Shown here in pieces: positions 51,701 to 60,342 of a DNA stretch of 64,000 nt. The notes beneath the pieces were generated by a model. It saw only the letters and a program-made list of their open reading frames with translations. It did no database searches and had not been told where the DNA came from. The stretch is from Balanoglossus misakiensis. Lineage: Eukaryota; Hemichordata. Location: assembly GCA_040954595.2 (NCBI GenBank), contig CM082577.2, forward strand, positions 3,844,001-3,908,000, in the 5' to 3' direction. How positions within the stretch are numbered: position 1 is the stretch's first letter; each line of letters begins with the position of its first letter. The translations under genes and the position numbers were made by a program.

Positions 51701-53391
51701 TCCATGGTTCTTCCATTAGGTCTTCTTGACATTGCCTGTTTGTGTGGAGGACGTTGTTTCCATTGAAAAATTGATCAAGTTAATTGGTTTGCTTGTAGAT
51801 AAAGCTGATAAAAAAGGGGCGTTTGTAAGTTAGTTCAAATCAAGTATCGCAAATTTACATGCACTCAGCAAGCAATAATGGCAACTTGGCTGGTACACCA
51901 TCTTCGCTCTTTGCATAACACACTCTGTTTCTTCTGCCAGGATAATCGATGCATTTCTGTACGACGAAGCAGCACTCAGAGATTTGGCGGCAAAGGACCA
52001 GGACTGTAGGCTCCACGTTGTCGGCAAAACGGTTGGAGAGACAGGTTTCACTGTCGCACTGACCAAAGGATCACACTGGACGCACAAAATCAATGAGATG
52101 ATTATCCAGTACACAGATAATGGTAAAAAAACTTCCGATTCGGTTCCTAGTTTTCAAAGATCAGATGGTATCGATCGTCTGTAGGAAACGATACACAACA
52201 TGTCAGATCGGGAGATCAGATAAGCTGGCCCTTTAAAAAAAACCTGGAGTCTTATCGCCTTAATCTGTGATAAATATCCCTACTTGTAATGCTATCCCAA
52301 TTCTGTGTGATCAAAGTGCTCATTCAGTTTCCTACTTGCCTTGACATAAACATTGGTCTTCGCAAGGAACAATTCACTCACAAACTTATTTTCCGTGCAG
52401 GTTTTATTCAGACACTAGTGGACAAATGGTTGACCAGCATGTGTGACGGCAAGGGTGATAACACACGCAAACCCCTGGGCATCGAACATTCATCCGGGGT
52501 CTTTTATTTACTTCTCGGCGGAACTGCTGCCAGCATACTCATTTTCTTTGGCGAACACCTGTTTTTCAAGTTTGTAAAGAATTACTTTAGGAAGAAATTT
52601 GCCAAAAAGGAACTTGTTGCTGTTGTTGCTGAAGTAAGTATTGACTATTGTTTTCAAAGAGTGGTATTCCAGGGCTACAGCTCATTCATTTGCATGTGAT
52701 GAGAATTAATTAGCTGGTATTATTTGAAATACGTGGAGTAAAAAAGGTACTGATGGACATTTTGTTCTCAGGCGATGGCACACAGCATCTACACTCCAGC
52801 CAGAAAATCCAGCCAGTGTCCATGCAACAATTGGGCGTGTCGACAAGTCAGCCAAGAACTCGACGCGGCTCTCGATCGACTGGGTGAACTGGAAAACATG
52901 CTGTGGACGTCGTAAGTGTATAAAGTAAACTACACACCGCGTGTAAATTTGCTAACCCAACATTTCGGTACATACGACAATTTGTGCAAGTGGTGCACAG
53001 CATAGAGAATCGTTTGAAAACACAATACCGTCTTCTGCTCTCGTGTCTCTGAAATGTCTCATGCAAGATATGATTGAAAACTAAGAATGAAAAGTTGCAA
53101 CCCTGACTTTGACATATGTTCCTTTGATTTTCTTGCAGGAAGAACGGAAACGCAGTGACAAATCTGCCACGCAAGAGAATCAGGACGTCCAGGCAATCAA
53201 ACCACTGGCTCCCGTTGCCACAAAACGACACAGAACAACACGACATAGATTGCAACCTTTCGACGGACTCGGACTCGCAGACGACAGAGAGAAACTTTGT
53301 GCCCAGTTACGACAATTTAGACACCTTAGATAATTTGGATAATTTAGACAATCTAGAAAAATTATATGACATTGTGGAAAGCTCCGTTTGA
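27305..53391 (+). CDS. GRIN2-like: NMDA-type glutamate receptor subunit, GluN2-like, complete 11-exon gene
   Basis: This is the gene span; the exons are listed separately. Joining 27305-27796, 36944-37687, 40837-41039, 48940-49244, 49499-49624, 50237-50457, 51500-51660, 51941-52122, 52401-52633, 52772-52911 and 53139-53391 gives 3060 nt, open throughout, encoding 1019 residues and a TGA stop. Every junction has GT-AG borders with matching phases. Domain order is signal peptide (about 1-28), amino-terminal domain (about 50-412), S1 (about 445-580), M1 (588-607), pore loop M2 (633-646), M3 (660-682), S2 (about 700-825), M4 (845-867) and cytoplasmic tail (868-1019). The family forms tetrameric, ligand-gated, calcium-permeable cation channels at synapses. 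The WALLFNN pore, the FxCLSPxGY end of M1 and the GVFY...EHLF M4 favour GluN2. KFGAYENG in S1 resembles GluN3. The best class assignment is a divergent GluN2 or an intermediate GluN2/GluN3 lineage. Confidence 0.93.
28320..28361. repeat. 21-bp tandem duplication
   Basis: ATGAATTATAATTGATGAAAT is followed directly by a copy with two T-to-C differences. Confidence 0.85.
30040..30153. repeat. Compound (TATG)n / (TG)n microsatellite
   Basis: Interrupted TATG units are followed by twelve TG units at 30116-30139 and then CGTG units. Confidence 0.95.
31657..31834. repeat. Pyrimidine-rich (CT/CTGT)n tract with a 28-bp duplication
   Basis: A strand-asymmetric CT-rich tract of about 180 bp. A 28-bp unit starting CTCTGTCACACTGTCTGACT occurs twice in tandem at 31691-31746. 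A run of C ends the tract near 31790-31799. Confidence 0.93.
32955..33167 (-). CDS. Possible small membrane-protein ORF antisense within gene 1 intron 1
   Basis: A minus-strand frame from ATG (33167) to TGA (32957-32955) encodes 70 residues. It has a long hydrophobic stretch, roughly residues 11-46, containing WVYTWMLLLMICSVAVIYIYW, and a polar C-terminal tail ending NKLIEIAT. Local base composition is more GC-balanced than the surrounding intron, which is why it was kept. It could also be the last exon of a spliced gene, a remnant, or chance. No family was recognised. Confidence 0.25.
   Translation of the reverse strand: MFVEHLHALVIKLAYVGSVLSCWVYTWMLLLMICSVAVIYIYWLWCQNENTVREIRLQKGLANKLIEIAT
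33623..33684. repeat. 31-bp imperfect tandem duplication
   Basis: Two adjacent 31-bp units (33623-33653 and 33654-33684) begin CCAGTGTT and end CTCTCCA, with five mismatches between them. Confidence 0.85.
35121..35157. repeat. 19-bp tandem duplication
   Basis: TCTGTTCAACCTGACCTAG is followed immediately by a copy identical over its first 17 bases. Confidence 0.9.
36944..37687 (+). CDS. GRIN2-like: Gene 1 exon 2: bulk of amino-terminal domain
   Basis: The exon encodes residues 165-412 in phase 0 at both ends. The acceptor is TTTTTCAG and the donor is GTTAGT. The segment with C181, ML at 184-185, FL at 187-188 and GW at 192-193 is the usual cysteine and GW region of NMDA amino-terminal domains, and gene 2 has the same pattern. 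AVSFNLMRQGYVWI followed by AAET is the lobe 2 helix and strand seen in iGluRs and metabotropic receptors. The C-terminal part (YLSGRTSKLGE, FNTEGYLEN, then MNVDASGKWMQ) leads into the VGTW linker encoded by exon 3. Sequons are N242 (NLT) and N360 (NTT). The first 100 bases also read open in another frame, but that frame has no support. Confidence 0.92.
37688..40836 (+). other. Gene 1 intron 2 (3.1 kb)
   Basis: A phase 0 intron with donor GTTAGT and acceptor CCTCCACCGCAG. Nothing else was recognised inside; open frames there are short and lack motifs. Confidence 0.85.
40837..41039 (+). CDS. GRIN2-like: Gene 1 exon 3: linker to ligand-binding domain and start of S1
   Basis: The exon encodes residues 413-480. 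It opens with VGTW (413-416), the conserved linker start in NMDA subunits. The P-x-G region typical of the family is loosely kept around 430-441. The first S1 strand is HLTFTTIREGSYL, where the usual EPPF of NMDA receptors is EGSY. C466 and C472 are the first two cysteines of the two-disulfide S1 loop. The acceptor is CCGCAG. The donor at 41040 reads GTTGGT and gives phase 2, the only choice that continues the frame into exon 4; a second GT donor (GTAATT) lies exactly 4 nt downstream. Confidence 0.85.
43940..43977. repeat. Direct repeat of 16 bp
   Basis: CAATGCTTGCCCATTA occurs at 43940 and again at 43962. Confidence 0.85.
44560..44579. repeat. (TTGC)n microsatellite
   Basis: About five TTGC units within gene 1 intron 3. 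Confidence 0.85.
45001..45030. repeat. 15-bp perfect tandem duplication
   Basis: Two exact adjacent copies of CCCATAACTCTTTTT. Confidence 0.95.
45882..45968. repeat. (GAT/GAC)n trinucleotide tract
   Basis: Interrupted GATGAT and GACGAC units. Read on the + strand they give a poly-Asp frame, and on the - strand a poly-Ser frame. Both are low-complexity artefacts inside intron 3. Confidence 0.93.
48940..49244 (+). CDS. GRIN2-like: Gene 1 exon 4: S1 ligand-binding half
   Basis: The exon encodes residues 480 (shared codon) to 581 plus the first base of codon 582. RCCIGLCVDLL (485-495) corresponds to the CC-x-GFCIDLL signature of NMDA subunits, with C486 and C487 completing the S1 disulfides. 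WNGMVGDIL (524-532) is the family core. R549, in AERS, aligns with the arginine that binds the agonist alpha-carboxylate. F516 sits where GluN1 has Phe and GluN2 has His. L544 sits where GluN1 and GluN2 have a Thr that contacts the agonist. SGISVMVKK (562-570) closely matches GluN2. The acceptor is CCCCAG and the donor GTAAGT (49245), phase 1. Confidence 0.93.
49245..49498 (+). other. Gene 1 intron 4 (254 bp)
   Basis: Phase 1, GTAAGT to ATTTTCAG. Confidence 0.92.
49499..49624 (+). CDS. GRIN2-like: Gene 1 exon 5: transmembrane helix M1
   Basis: The exon encodes residues 582-623 plus the first base of codon 624, phase 1 at both ends. APFDYTVWLLL introduces M1 and corresponds to the EPF/APF-x-x-x-VW start of the family. 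The helix spans about 588-607. It ends in FECLSPGGYGRSL, nearly the FEYFSPVGYNRNL of GluN2. The acceptor is ATTTTCAG and the donor GTGAGT. The exon is too short to stand out alone but is fixed by its frame and neighbours. Confidence 0.93.
49625..50236 (+). other. Gene 1 intron 5 (612 bp)
   Basis: Phase 1, GTGAGT to CCAATTTCAG. It separates M1 from the pore loop. Nothing else was seen. Confidence 0.92.
50237..50457 (+). CDS. GRIN2-like: Gene 1 exon 6: pore loop M2 and gating helix M3
   Basis: The exon encodes residues 624-697. FTLGSSLWIVWALLFNN (627-643) is the re-entrant pore loop. N642 and N643 match the paired N and N+1 asparagines of GluN2, which set calcium permeability and magnesium block. 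VPLKPPRSYTAKFM follows, with KPP as in GluN3. M3 carries MYTANLVAHM (672-681) in place of SYTANLAAFM: the central YTANL is kept, and the Ser, one Ala and Phe are replaced by Met, Val and His. The acceptor is TTTCAG and the donor GTGGGG (50458), phase 0. The exon ends LDPK, as in the GluN2 and GluN3 M3-S2 linker. Confidence 0.95.
50458..51499 (+). other. Gene 1 intron 6 (1.0 kb)
   Basis: Phase 0, GTGGGG to TATCACAG. It lies between the M3-S2 linker and S2. Frames inside are short and unsupported. Confidence 0.9.
51500..51660 (+). CDS. GRIN2-like: Gene 1 exon 7: first part of S2
   Basis: The exon encodes residues 698-750 and two bases of codon 751. LQRPKHYSHPLKFGTI (698-713) parallels the FQRP...FRFGTV stretch of GluN2. 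KSTSVEQYI (714-722) is the agonist loop: S717 aligns with the conserved Ser, and V718 aligns with Val of GluN1 where GluN2 has Thr. The tail ALAEQSVDALKNG is the usual helix before the DAF motif. The acceptor is TATCACAG and the donor GTAAGG (51661), phase 2. Confidence 0.93.
51941..52122 (+). CDS. GRIN2-like: Gene 1 exon 8: central S2
   Basis: The exon encodes residues 751-811 and one base of codon 812. IIDAFLYDEAAL (752-763) holds D759, aligned with the Asp that binds the agonist amino group, preceded by Y758 as in GluN2 rather than the Trp of GluN1. DQDCRLHVVGKT (770-781) holds C773, the first cysteine of the conserved S2 disulfide. TGFTVALTKGSHW (785-797) corresponds to the GYGIAL-x-KGSPW strand, with Phe-Thr-Val replacing Tyr-Gly-Ile. 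The acceptor is CTGCCAG and the donor GTAAAA (52123), phase 1. Confidence 0.94.
52401..52633 (+). CDS. GRIN2-like: Gene 1 exon 9: end of S2, M4 and proximal tail
   Basis: The exon encodes residues 812-889. GFIQTLVDKWL (812-822) is the final S2 helix. C826 pairs by position with C773. The S2-M4 linker IEHSSGVFYLLL leads into M4 (845-867), which ends GEHLFFKF, very close to GluN2 WEHLFYW. A basic stretch (RKKFAKK) marks the cytoplasmic side. The acceptor is GTGCAG and the donor GTAAGT (52634), phase 0. The reading frame stays open past the donor for about 65 nt, but the splice signals and the next exon place the end at 52633. Confidence 0.94.
52772..52911 (+). CDS. GRIN2-like: Gene 1 exon 10: membrane-proximal cytoplasmic tail
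   Basis: The exon encodes residues 890-935 and two bases of codon 936. HSIYTPARKSS follows M4 at the place where GluN2 has a GIYSC segment. A cysteine cluster, C905, C907 and C912, lies just below the membrane and could be palmitoylated; this is inference. VSQELDAALDRLGELENML (915-933) has a heptad-like pattern and is probably a short amphipathic helix. The acceptor is TTCTCAG and the donor GTAAGT (52912), phase 2. No closer homology was recognised for this tail. Confidence 0.82.
53139..53391 (+). CDS. GRIN2-like: Gene 1 exon 11: distal tail with PDZ-type C-terminus and stop
   Basis: The exon encodes residues 936-1019 and TGA at 53389. The acceptor TTCTTGCAG joins to exon 10 in phase 2 and gives a basic start (LPRKRIRTSR), an acidic Ser/Asp-rich middle and an imperfect DNL repeat at 994-1008. 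The protein ends LEKLYDIVESSV. The last four residues, ESSV, fit a class I PDZ ligand (S/T-x-V), as does the ESDV of GluN2. YDNL (993-996) and YDIV (1012-1015) fit the YxxΦ AP-2 sorting pattern. Another long frame overlaps this exon, but joining to it would break the phase. Confidence 0.87.
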
Positions 53392-55798
53392 CAATGCTCT
53401 GAGGGGACCAGGAATAATTCTGAACCCTGTTAGACAAGAGATTGAGAATTTATTTTTGTAAGTAATATGCAAATTAGATGTCTTAACACATCTTCCTTGA
53501 GGCAAGACAGTGCTGATGCATATGCCAGTAATTCGTTTGTATACATATTGTACTATATCACACTTAAGTAAGGAAACTTCTGAACGACCAAGTTGATTTG
53601 GACAATATGGTTTTGGATGTCGCCCATTATTTACTATCAATACGTTGCCCATTATGGTTCAGTAGGAGTTATTTGCTACATTTGGTAAACTTCTTATATA
53701 AAGAAGATTATTACAAGTCTATTAACTCTAAGGATCGTTGAAAGCGAGTAACGTAGACGTTTCAGTTTATAACACCAACAGCTCTTTTTAAAAGATCATT
53801 CAGCTGTCATTTCAGTCATCGGAAATACATTGCCAAATGTCATTTTTCATCAAATCAGTGTGGCTACTTTTCAGTAACAGGTATATACGAATTACCGTGC
53901 GGTAGAATTGGCCGATCATTCTCATCACATTGCTTACGTCATAAAAACCACAAGCTGTGCAAAGGCGTATCTCCACTGTCGGTCGCTCTGAATGAAGCGA
54001 TTGGCAAAAGGATTGTTCCCCAGTCTCTTCTCGAGAATGTGCCATTTAAAAATGCAATAAGTCTATTTCTCACATAAAAACATACTTTCTCTTGAAGTTT
54101 ACTAGTATTATTGTACCATCTAAAATCCTATATGCCTTTTACGCAGTGTAGTTATAAACTCTGCTTTCCATTGCAAGGTTAATTCAATGAAACAAATTGT
54201 AGATTTGGTCGAGACAATACCACAAAGTGCGTCACTTTCCTTGTTGAGGGAACATCCAGTGTTCTCGAAAACGACAGACAACTAAGCTCTTCCCAGTGCC
54301 CCCATTTTCTAAGTCAAGCTACTATACGTCACAGTTTCACTTTTAAAATGCCATATATCCTAATATCTGCTTCGATACATGTAGCTACCCATGAAGAACA
54401 GTGATATTGTTTCCCAGAGGCGGTCTTTCTCATGTCTGCACGTGCGCATAATTCTGTAAAGACTCAGGGAGGAAGCATCAGTTCAAACAATAATCAGTAT
54501 TACTTTGTAGACTTAGACAGAGTTAGCCAACTCGCACTTGGCATAGTTCTAGATAAATATGATTTGTTATTCTGCTCGCTGAAACGTCAGATGTTACGAG
54601 TTTGTTAAACAAAGATAAAAGGTCGCCATCTGGTACAAACTACCTTGCTTACGGCACAAATGCACCCTTAAATGTGCTTCTCTCAGTACATGTGACCTAT
54701 GATGTTAAATTCCGACAGAGATGCCTTTCTGATCACATCACAAACTTAGCCTGCATTACTCCTGTCTGTCTCAAAGTGTATTAGGGATACACCATCTCCC
54801 ACCTGGACATTACGAAATGCCATGTATACAAGGTCTGCAAGGTTAAGTATACTAAAAAACCACCGCCCTACAATTGCGCTTCCCCGGAGAACTACATGTC
54901 TCATAATATCTCGCCCGCATCATGGTTCAGATGATCCAGTCTCAGACTTTAAAGGAAAATTCCCTTTGATGCATTACTGCCGATTAATAAATAATGGCCG
55001 TCAGAGGAGGGACCTTCACCTCTGCCGTTTTTTTTCGGAATTGCATCAGTCGATCACTGGAACTCACAAAGCAGTCCTTGGACTATTCCAGTTGTGTAAG
55101 AATAATTGCTCCCTCGAGTGAACTGCTTGTGTGTCAAAAGTCGTTTATATTACATTGACTCGACTGCTTCGCGCGCTCTTCTTTGTTCTAAAGGATCACA
55201 ACCGACGCCAAACGTCAAAGTCTTGTATTGACCTTGTTCATTTCTTAAGGGTGGTTGAAGAATTGCGTGCATTGAAGCGCTTCAACTACTCAAACAGTAT
55301 ATACCAAAATGCATCTGTTCTGATCCCTTGAAGAATAACATTTTACGTATTCATTACAGATGCCAATTAGACTTACAGATCTACGTTTCATCCTCTGTGG
55401 GAAGCCAATCCTGTGAAATATTATTGTCTTGCCAAATTTTATGTATAATAATACAGAACGTGTCAAGAATTGTCAGAAGAATCTTCTTATGTTCTAATTT
55501 GATGTCAAACCAACTTACGGAGATTTTCTGAAGGCTTCAAAGATGTACTGTTTTCTGACGGTGTTCTTACATCCACATTTTCATTGTTGTTTTTTTGGTT
55601 TCATTTTTTGCACATTTACAACTTATTATCAGAAGTCGAAAACGTATATCGCAATTTTTTAGTCTATATACCGAAAGTGACGATGAATCTCTTGCCAAAC
55701 AATTTAAGACGCGCTATTTTTGCAGTAAGCATATGTCACATAAACACGCAACCACATTTAAGCATTTTATCTCCTACAGAAATAAACTAATAATTAGA

Positions 55799-55900
55799 AT
55801 ACACATACATCCTCACACACACAGACATACATACTTACATACATACATATAGACATACATACATAAACACACACATGCACACACACACACAGAGACAAAC
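55799..55900. repeat. (ACAT/CA)n microsatellite
   Basis: Mixed ACAT and CA units over about 100 bp, with interruptions. Confidence 0.93.
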
Positions 55901-56130
55901 ATGTACATGTAATTATACATTAATGTTATTATCATCGTCATCATCATCACAAAGTAATAATTTAAAGACATGACTTTCTTTATTTTGTGTGCAATTTGCC
56001 TTTGAGTTATTAATACAATGTTGACATATGGATATTTACTTGGTAAACCTTTTTTTCAATAAAACTTGTCCATAAAATACTTCCCTGAAGTTCAGTGTCC
56101 CTTGATTTCTTGGAAATGCAGTGTTAGTTT

Positions 56131-56209
56131 GTTTATCTATCTATTAGTATCTACCTATTATCAACCTATCTATCTACCGGTATACACCTATCTATCTATC
56201 TGTCTATCC
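56131..56209. repeat. (TATC)n microsatellite
   Basis: Interrupted TATC units, in two blocks around CTACCGGTATAC. Confidence 0.92.
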
Positions 56210-57003
56210 AGGTTCCAATTTCGATCCCGTAAATGCACGTTCATTTACATTTCAGTGGCGTTGATGTTAACCTAGCTACACCATAAAACTAGGTCATTGT
56301 GTGTTGAAATGATCAAGATAAATTACAGATTTTATATACTTCATGGCAGTTAAAGGAGTTTTAGCAGAAAATGAAGTTATCGCGAACACTAGCATGAAAT
56401 TAACTTTTCATATCCTGGTCAGGGTGGAAAAAAAAACGCCGGCAGGACAAACTCGACGATAATAACATAGCAGTCCTCCAGGGAGATTTTATGAGAGAAA
56501 CGGTGAAGAGCTCGTTTGATGTTTTAATTAGCTACTCATGCATGTATACATGTATTTCTGTGGTAGTGCCATGATAGGACAATTCTTATTGCAGATAAAA
56601 TTTTACAGCCCTCGACTATGTGCTATTTCCCAAGAAGGATGATATGTATATTACAAATGATAGAAGTTATTCAATCTGCATGTAAAAATTCCGGTATTTC
56701 AAGGTGTATTGTCCTATTCATGGGTGGTGAATTTTCTGTGCAAATGTTGCTTAGTCGACCGTAAATCGAGCACTTTTTCATCAGCGCTGTTTGACATACT
56801 ACCTATGCAGAACGATTCCAAGTCAGCATGAATGGTTCATAGTTTAGTGAACTTTTCATTCACAATAATAAATTATTTAAAGCAATCACATCTACCCAAC
56901 TCTTTCAATGTAGACGACTCTACATTAAAAAAATAGTTAATAATTAATAGCTAATTCATACAATTCCCGCAGCATTTCCTCCGTCTAATCGTAAACAAGT
57001 TGT

Positions 57004-57117
57004 TGTATGTATGTATGCATTTACGTATGTATGCATTTATGTATGCATTTACGTATGTATGTATTTATGTATGTATGTATGTATGTATGCATTTACGTAC
57101 GTACGTATGTATGTATG
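57004..57117. repeat. (TATG)n microsatellite with higher-order unit
   Basis: TATG units are interrupted regularly by GCATTTACG, which recurs at about 57018, 57046 and 57089. This suggests expansion of a longer compound unit. Confidence 0.93.
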
Positions 57118-60100
57118 ACTCAAATGTTGTGTATTGCTTGTAAAGAGGTCGTCCTGTCATATATTGAAGTTCAATATAACACATTAATATAATTCCACGC
57201 TTTTATTCATGTCTGCTGATGATTGAACACCCACGGGTATTCTGTAGTTGACGGCCTTCATTATAACTGCAACCTGTTAATATTTCACTGCAGTCTATGT
57301 AACCCCTTGAGATATTCTCATTGTAATTTATGATCTTAGCGAAAGCTATTCTACGTCCTATATGACATGCAACCTGCAGTATAAATATGATGTGCATTGT
57401 CGTAATTTCAAACTCTAAAGCATTCAAACAAATGAGAGCTGACATCTTGAAACAATATCTGACTATGTAACCTACATCAGAGAATTATGGCGTGGGTGCA
57501 GATATCAACGGATAAATTACGATAGATTTGCAAAGTCTAGCAACAATTTCAATCAGCCGAGAACTAAATTTTCTATTAGATTTCTACTGGTAGAGACAGG
57601 GTGCATTTGCATTGAATTCAGACACGCCCGTTATGCAATAAAATACATTTTATTCGGGAAATAAATTAACCATGTATAATTTGAATCATTCCGTTTATTT
57701 TTGAGTTACGTGTACAGGTAAGAAGTCTTATTGAGATATGGCGATTCACTTTTGTTTAATACTCTACCCTGTTTATGCACAAGCGGAATATACAAACACA
57801 TAACTTGGTAGACCTAACTGAAAAATTGTTTAAAGGAATCCCAGTAAGTTGGGTGGGTCCAACGTTTTGGAATATTTCAGAATGTATGACGATTAACCAT
57901 CAGACATCTCAAAATAGTTCCTCAAGAGGGGCTTATCTGTCCCTTTATGAAATGATCGTGTAGCCACATGTACAGCTCATGGAGTTCTACCTTTAGAAAT
58001 CATTCCTGCACGAAGGTACATTTGTAATGTCTGCTTTCATGCTAAGGCAAAACGCATCATTTAATGTGAACGTACGATACGGAAAAACGCGAAATATCAA
58101 GAGTCTCGGTTGCAAGCTTACAGACAGGCAACAACACGTTCACAGAGGGCGCCATCCAGTTCTGAGTTATCGTCTGCCCTTCCACAGATGATCACAACCT
58201 GGCTGCAAATGCTAATTGACAGGATAGTCTCATGGATCATGTGGATTGTCATTTTTTCAGAAGAAACAGAGGGGATGTACTGTTCAGTTAAGGTGAGCAT
58301 GATTTACCTTCTTCTGTCGTTTTGGTGTTTTCTTTTGTGTGTGTTACAGCCTGCTGTTTTGTTTTCAGTCAACATTCTTTTTTCAGACAGATCCTCACAA
58401 ATAATTAGAAAAAAATCATAATTGTACTATACACACGAATACGCTGGTATTCAAACCTTGTCTTTGACATTGAAATATCACTGGGGGATTCAATGGCTAA
58501 TGGCGGGGGGTTCAGCAAAAAAAAAAGGTTGTCCGAGCGAAATGTACGCTATCTCTCAGTTTTGTATTTAGTTTCCTGCATGGTAGAAGGGATGATCAGG
58601 GGTCTCGTGACATCTCTGTTGATCGCAGATCACTAGTAAGTGTAAACGACCACACACCAGCCATACAGTCAAGCCCCAACCGAAAACTAAGATCGCAGCA
58701 GACGTTCGTCACTTCAAGTTACACAATTTCAACAGGTCGGGACACCTTACAGTTATATGGCCCTGTGACACGTTTATCCTGAATTCATTCTGTAAGCAAC
58801 ATTGGCGGCCGGGAAAGGGTTACGTATGTTCATTGTAAAATACTGCATACATGTATATGATATGAGTGAAAATAAAGGTTGACCTTTTGATCTCAATTAA
58901 AAGCCAAGTCGACTATTTGACGTACGATATTTATTAAAGTGTTGAATTTGCCGATCAAGGATAGGCCTTGTGGGAGAACCCGGCCAATAATTTATGAAGT
59001 GCGTCAGATTAAATTACGGCTTAAATTGATGTAGATGTGCACATATTCACTCCCAGTGTGTTCATATAGGGTCACTTTCATGGTCACTTAGATTTCATGT
59101 AAAACCAATAAAATTTTATCCTCTTTTCAATGCTACATGAACTTCCGGCAGGGGTGGGGAGGGAGGCTGTAGAAGTATGTTTGACGAAGATCAAACTCTA
59201 AAATCTTTTTCAGAATGCAAATTGATATGCCAATTACACGATGTACTGGCCAGCAATAGCCATCATCAACGCGCAGAAACAGACTTCCATCATGAATTAT
59301 GGTTACATTGGAAATTGGTGACAACAGGTGAGACACAATCAACGACAATATATATCAACTAGACGGTATTGATGAGAACTGTGACGCGGTAATCAAAGGG
59401 AATGTCCACCTAGAAGAAACGAATTATAGTGTTCAAAGAACTAATCTAGCGGCTGATTGGATTGTTAACTTCACTTGGGCGTTGTGAAGACGTGAATCTT
59501 TGAGAAGCAAATAACCTTTCTTTGCCTGCGCCACACAGGAAACCTGTCCAGTAATCCTTGAGGCAAATCAACGGATTACCAGGAATATTTGATATATTGA
59601 CAGTTTGTTCTTGGTAATTGCTAAACCGCTTCATGATGTCCAGACGAGTCTATCCCAGTACTGGCGGGGTGGATATCATATGTACATGCGCAGTCACTCG
59701 TAAGTATATGATGAGTATATGTTATGGGTAACCGTCTAAGTCTGAAGTTATTGATAATAAAAATACCCTATACATTTTATCTGATTTTCGCGTAATTGCA
59801 AATTATACAACCGAGTAAATATTTCTTATTTTTTTGCATGAGAACATTTTTTTTATATGTATAATTGTAAGAAGGAAAAACAAATTGCCTGTTTTGCAGT
59901 ATGCCTTACCAGAAAGGAATTCGTTGATTACAGTGAATTGAAATTGTCATGATTGTAATTGTATTTTTTATTTCAGCTGACCTCTGCACTTAAGATCACA
60001 AACGGGAAGATGAAATATGACATGTTATAGATGCTTTCGCTAATTACATGGAAAAGTAGAGCTTGCGCAAACAGCAATAATCAGACCTTACTCCGACATC

Positions 60101-60342
60101 CCGAAAAAAGGATCTACGCAAATTTGAGTCTCGCTTTGTAGCGTGATATGTGCGTTTCGCATCAAGCCAAACAGCTTGGATTAAGTGTTGTTATTATGAC
60201 GTAACACACAAAATGGTATCTTAACCGTGGAATTTGTTGAGGCCCTACTCACACAGCGATGCCAATTTTCTCGCCGTGAACACCTGAATTACGACTTCTG
60301 AATGTTTGTAGGTCGGTGAACCTATAGAAACTGGGGACGACA

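Larger units (their letters stand above)
51661..53138 (+). other. Gene 1 introns 7-10
   Basis: Four short introns interleave with exons 8-10 in this span: 51661-51940 (phase 2), 52123-52400 (phase 1), 52634-52771 (phase 0) and 52912-53138 (phase 2). All are GT-AG. Confidence 0.9.
53392..60342. other. Region between the two receptor genes
   Basis: This 7 kb holds the gene 1 3' UTR and the gene 2 promoter. AATAAA at 54986-54991 is a possible polyadenylation signal but lies 1.6 kb past the stop, so the 3' end is unresolved. Three microsatellites are listed separately. No further coding exon was recognised on either strand. Confidence 0.6.

Noticed and set aside
52298-52400. Upstream extension of the exon 9 reading frame
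   Set aside because: The frame is open before 52401, but the acceptor at 52400 and the phase 1 join to exon 8 define the exon; the extension has no receptor similarity.
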